A DNA stretch of 36,964 nt from Lachnospiraceae bacterium (GTDB lineage Bacteria > Bacillota > Clostridia > Lachnospirales > Lachnospiraceae): assembly GCA_017540265.1 (NCBI GenBank), contig JAFYBJ010000012.1, forward strand, positions 1 to 36,964, given 5' to 3'. This document shows positions 34,288-36,964 of the stretch, piece after piece. The position numbers were made by a program, and so were the translations under genes. The notes beneath the pieces were generated by a model. That model saw only the letters and a program-made list of their open reading frames with translations, was not told the DNA's origin and ran no database searches. The stretch's first letter is position 1, and every line of letters begins with the position of its first letter.

Positions 34288-35922
34288 TCAGGATATCAGA
34301 TCACGGATATCTTCAGTATAATCCTCTACAGGTACTATACGTCCGTTATCCTCCTCCAGTGCCGTATCCCCGATGATATCAAGAAAGATCTCATTGATCT
34401 TTTCAAGCATAACCCCGGGCATGATATGTCTTTCCTTAAGGAAACTTCTTTCATCGCCGCCGTTTAGAATAAGCTTTAAGAATTCCCTTTCATCATCCGT
34501 AAAGGGACTGTCTGTTTTCTTTTCTGTTTCGGGATAAGTTACTGCAGGTGTTACCTGTATCTCTTCCATTTCCTCATCCGTCATTAGCGCTTCTTTAATG
34601 ATCTCCGCATCCGACCTTATGCCGGACAGCTTTGACATATCAATCTTTATGGGAGGATGAAGCTTTTTGTATTCCTTTTCCTTAAGTTCTTTTACCGCCC
34701 TCTTCATGCAGGCATAAAGATCTTCATCGGGCTCCTTATCCATAAGAGGCTTTCCTTCTCCATATGCTTCCCTGAAGGCATTTTCAAGCTTTACAATAAG
34801 GTATCTTAATCTCGGATTCTTCCCTGAAGCAGGAAAACCATGCATGAAAAACCTGTTGCCCTTCTTTTCAAGATATCTGACCTCATCTATCTTAAACAGA
34901 TCATGCTCATTTTTATCCGGATCATAAAATGGTACGTCACTGAATAAAAAAATCTCTGTTTTATCCGGTCTTCCGAAGCACCATTCAAGCAGGCTCATAT
35001 CTTCCCTTTTATTTATGAATAAAGCAGCATAGGTGCAGCCTGTAAGAAAAGCTTCCTTCATCTTTTCCGGATATTTGCAGTAGAATTTGGATTTTGACGG
35101 TGAATATCCGGATAATACTAAAGCAGTATCAAAGAAAATATCCATATCCGCTCCGGCCGGATTTAAAAGCAGTTCATACCTGCCATCCGATATTATCTCA
35201 TTAAAAGGGAATCTCTTTATGGCATCAGGCATGAAATGATAGATGGCATAATCCCTTCTCCAGTAATCCATATTGAATCTGAAGCTTGCATCCCTTTCCT
35301 TATATGCATCATATATCTCATCAAGAATATCCATCCCGTGTTCAGGATCTCTTACCTTAACGCCGAGTATCGTCTCATAGACATAGAGGAGTATATATGA
35401 GATGGAAACCTCGGGGTAAATACCATGCCTTAGATTTTCCCTTACGGAAAAATAAGACCTCAACTGCCGTATATCCATATTCGCGTATACGGGATTTTTG
35501 GACATAAAACCGACAGCAGGATATGAGTCCTTTACATCGGCATATTCAAAAGCCTGCCTTTTGAAATTTCTGTTTTTTTCTCCATAAGAAGTATTATTCC
35601 TGCAGTCTTTCCAGAGTGAGCATATTTCTGCAGGAGTATCATTATCAGGTTCTCCGTATCTTGAATAAGATCGTCGTGCATTAAACCTTTTTCTTCCCCA
35701 TACAGAGCCGCCATACGTATTATTCTCTTTAGGAGCAACATAATCCCACCAGCCTTCATCCGAAGATCTTTCATCTACATGTTTTTCAAGATCACCGGCA
35801 GCGTGTATGTTTTTTTCAGCCTTCTCCCTCTCTGCGATCTCTCCTGCAGTCTCAAAGGGAAAACGTTTGCCGAAATTTATGGGTGTATCGGTATAAAAAA
35901 TTTTACTTTTATCTTTTGGCAT
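34288..35922 (-). CDS. TerB_N / TerB_C domain protein
   Basis: A 544-residue soluble protein with no membrane helix. The N-terminal 130 residues are charged and low in complexity. Residues about 140-260 fit TerB_N: NPVYANMDIRQLRSYFSVRENLRHG-type core with the YILLYVYETI helix (quoted in parts). The last 75 residues fit TerB_C: FTDDEREFLKLIL, then LEKINEIFLDIIGDTALEED and a closing acidic tail. The central TerB metal-binding domain is not seen. TerB_N/TerB_C proteins have been linked by comparative genomics to tellurite-resistance and DNA-processing operons. The ATG has no ribosome site and lies 8 bases after a TATAAT, so it may be leaderless. It is the first gene of the operon with the BrxD ATPase, helicase and SPL. 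Confidence 0.78.
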   Translation of the reverse strand: MPKDKSKIFYTDTPINFGKRFPFETAGEIAEREKAEKNIHAAGDLEKHVDERSSDEGWWDYVAPKENNTYGGSVWGRKRFNARRSYSRYGEPDNDTPAEICSLWKDCRNNTSYGEKNRNFKRQAFEYADVKDSYPAVGFMSKNPVYANMDIRQLRSYFSVRENLRHGIYPEVSISYILLYVYETILGVKVRDPEHGMDILDEIYDAYKERDASFRFNMDYWRRDYAIYHFMPDAIKRFPFNEIISDGRYELLLNPAGADMDIFFDTALVLSGYSPSKSKFYCKYPEKMKEAFLTGCTYAALFINKREDMSLLEWCFGRPDKTEIFLFSDVPFYDPDKNEHDLFKIDEVRYLEKKGNRFFMHGFPASGKNPRLRYLIVKLENAFREAYGEGKPLMDKEPDEDLYACMKRAVKELKEKEYKKLHPPIKIDMSKLSGIRSDAEIIKEALMTDEEMEEIQVTPAVTYPETEKKTDSPFTDDEREFLKLILNGGDERSFLKERHIMPGVMLEKINEIFLDIIGDTALEEDNGRIVPVEDYTEDIRDLIS

Positions 35923-35930
35923 ACTGTTCA

Positions 35931-35959
35931 ATTATAGAACATCCGTTCAAATAATACAA
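35931..35959 (-). promoter_or_regulatory. Promoter of the TerB-BrxD-helicase-SPL operon
   Basis: A perfect TATAAT (35936..35931) on the minus strand ends eight bases before the first gene's ATG. The -35 at the best 17-base spacing is TTGTAT (35959..35954), matching only TTG. Normal -10 to start distance would place transcription at or within two bases of the ATG, which would give a leaderless message. Confidence 0.6.
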
Positions 35960-35983
35960 GCAACCGCCCGACGTTCTCATCAT

Positions 35984-36013
35984 AAAAAAAAGGACCACGG
36001 AAAACCGTGATCC
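35984..36013 (-). terminator. Rho-independent terminator of tpiA
   Basis: A nine-base-pair stem with one G-T wobble (GGATCACGG with CCGTGGTCC on the minus strand), a four-T loop and a following run of eight T. It lies about 20 bases beyond the tpiA stop and insulates the TerB operon from it. Confidence 0.9.
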
Positions 36014-36033
36014 CTTTGAATTAAAGCTGTTCT

Positions 36034-36780
36034 TTAAGCGTTAACGATCTTTCCGAAATCAGCCTTAAGGCTTGCACCGCCTATAAGACCTCCGTCAATA
36101 TCGTCCTTTGAAAGAAGCTCTGCGGCATTTCCCGCATTCATTGATCCGCCGTACTGTATGCGTACAGCCTCTGCAGTAGCAGCATCATAAAGCTCTGCTA
36201 TAGTCTCGCGGATCATCTTGCAGACTTCCTCAGCCTGGTCTGCTGTAGCTGTCTCACCTGTTCCGATAGCCCAGATAGGCTCATAAGCTATTACAAGCTC
36301 TTTTACCTGATCTGCCGTAACATCGGTAAGATCCCATTTGATCTGTCTCTTTATCCACTCGGCATATGTTCCTGCTTTTCTGAGTGCAAGAGACTCACCG
36401 CAGCAGAGTATGGGCTTTAATCCGGATGCAAATGCCTTCTTAACCTTCTGGTTAATAAGTATATCATTCTCACCGAAAATATCCCTTCTCTCGGAATGAC
36501 CGATGATTATATATTCAACACCGGCATCCTTAAGCATGGGCGCGGAGATCTCTCCTGTAAATGCGCCCTTGTCCTCTATATAAAAATTCTCAGCCCCCAC
36601 GTGTACATTAGTGCCTTTTACCGCTTCCACAACAGGAACGATGTCGATAGCGGGCACGCAATATACAACATCCACATCACCATTTTTAACCAGATCCTTA
36701 AGTTCGGAACAAAGTTCCACAGCCTCGGAAGGAGTCTTGTTCATCTTCCAGTTTCCGGCTATTATACGTCTTCTTGCCAT
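36034..36780 (-). CDS. tpiA: Triosephosphate isomerase
   Basis: Interconverts dihydroxyacetone phosphate and glyceraldehyde 3-phosphate in glycolysis. The start is the ATG at 36780, with GGAGG eight bases upstream; the frame runs on to a TTG that overlaps that ribosome site. The 248 residues match the family. Catalytic residues: Lys12 in GNWKMNK, His95 in IIIGHSERR and the Glu of [11 protein letters not shown] near 167. [16 protein letters not shown] and GGLIGGASL are the phosphate-binding loops. It has its own terminator. No gap, pgk or pgm gene is next to it within the window. Its upstream region is occupied by palindromic repeats. Confidence 0.98.
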   Translation of the reverse strand: MARRRIIAGNWKMNKTPSEAVELCSELKDLVKNGDVDVVYCVPAIDIVPVVEAVKGTNVHVGAENFYIEDKGAFTGEISAPMLKDAGVEYIIIGHSERRDIFGENDILINQKVKKAFASGLKPILCCGESLALRKAGTYAEWIKRQIKWDLTDVTADQVKELVIAYEPIWAIGTGETATADQAEEVCKMIRETIAELYDAATAEAVRIQYGGSMNAGNAAELLSKDDIDGGLIGGASLKADFGKIVNA

Positions 36781-36818
36781 AATATCATCCTCCAAATCAA
36801 TTATTAACCTTCATGTTT

Positions 36819-36886
36819 TGTCATCCTGAGGGCTTTTGCCCGAAGGATCTTTATTTACAAGATCCTTCACTTCATTCAGGATGACA
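36819..36886. repeat. Palindromic dispersed repeat, copy 1
   Basis: A 68-base element whose ends form an 11-base perfect inverted repeat (TGTCATCCTGA at 36819..36829 with TCAGGATGACA at 36876..36886). An inner nine-base stem (GAAGGATCT with AGATCCTTC, 36842..36850 and 36860..36868) encloses a nine-base loop. The two stems are separated by unpaired bases. It has no coding capacity and resembles non-autonomous palindromic repeats common in intergenic DNA of many bacteria. Confidence 0.85.
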
Positions 36887-36904
36887 TGCTATAATCCTGT
36901 TTTT

Positions 36905-36964
36905 TGTCATCCTGAGGGCTTTTGCCCGAAAGATCGTTACTCACAGGATCCTTCACTTCGTTCA
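36905..36964. repeat. Palindromic dispersed repeat, copy 2 (cut by window end)
   Basis: A second copy starts with the same TGTCATCCTGAGGGCTTTTG stretch 18 bases after copy 1 ends. It differs by a few bases (for example AAGATCGTTACTCACAGG in the inner stem and loop region) and lacks its last few bases because the window stops. The two copies lie in the same orientation, upstream of tpiA. Confidence 0.83.

Noticed and set aside
29658-35931. A complete BREX system
   Set aside because: BrxD and BrxHI relatives are present, but no methylase (PglX), alkaline-phosphatase-fold PglZ, BrxC/PglY or kinase PglW gene is in the window; upstream is tpiA and downstream an LtaS-like gene.
36887-36904. Plus-strand promoter with TATAAT between the two palindromic repeats
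   Set aside because: There is no acceptable -35 at a normal distance and no plus-strand gene follows within the window.

Overview
The window looks like a chromosomal segment of a Gram-positive anaerobe of the Clostridia, most likely a Lachnospiraceae member (Butyrivibrio-like). The inference rests on gene order and protein families: a tig-clpP-clpX-lon-ysxC block, an mreBCD-PBP2-rodA-mgsA block, SepF with its YggS neighbour, a kinase with a DUF6273-type tail, and strong GGAGG ribosome binding sites. No rRNA, tRNA, CRISPR or transposase was seen. All 29 supported genes are on the minus strand, so the window is transcribed from high to low coordinates.

Right end (about 36964 to 29658): two copies of a palindromic repeat, then tpiA with its own terminator, then a tightly packed four-gene operon. 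That operon encodes a TerB_N/TerB_C protein, a BrxD-type P-loop ATPase, a BrxHI/Lhr-type helicase and a spore-photoproduct-lyase-family radical SAM enzyme. It is the most unusual unit here: a BREX type 2 ATPase/helicase pair without methylase, phosphatase or nuclease, joined to a TerB protein and a probable DNA photolesion repair enzyme.

29588 to 23889: an LtaS-type membrane sulfatase-fold protein, then a Ser/Thr kinase, a metallophosphatase and a bactofilin packed as one probable operon ending in a terminator, followed by a good promoter that drives tig-clpP-clpX up to another terminator.

20536 to 5691: a very long co-directional run of lon, engB, a PLP lyase-like enzyme, mreB, mreC, mreD, PBP2, rodA, mgsA, a DD-carboxypeptidase, a small P-loop protein, a HlyD-like membrane protein and yggS. 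Several starts overlap the preceding stop. The theme is cell-wall elongation and shape. The run ends at a terminator downstream of yggS.

5752 to 5364 is the only gene-free stretch longer than 300 bases. It holds the yggS terminator, eight copies of a TTATGTNAA(C/T) motif and a strong sepF promoter. sepF is monocistronic with its own terminator. The left end is a probable operon of a REC-GGDEF regulator, aroB, lspA and gltX, followed by a possible promoter pointing out of the window. Several annotated starts are moved inward from the longest reading frame because a ribosome binding site supports the inner start.
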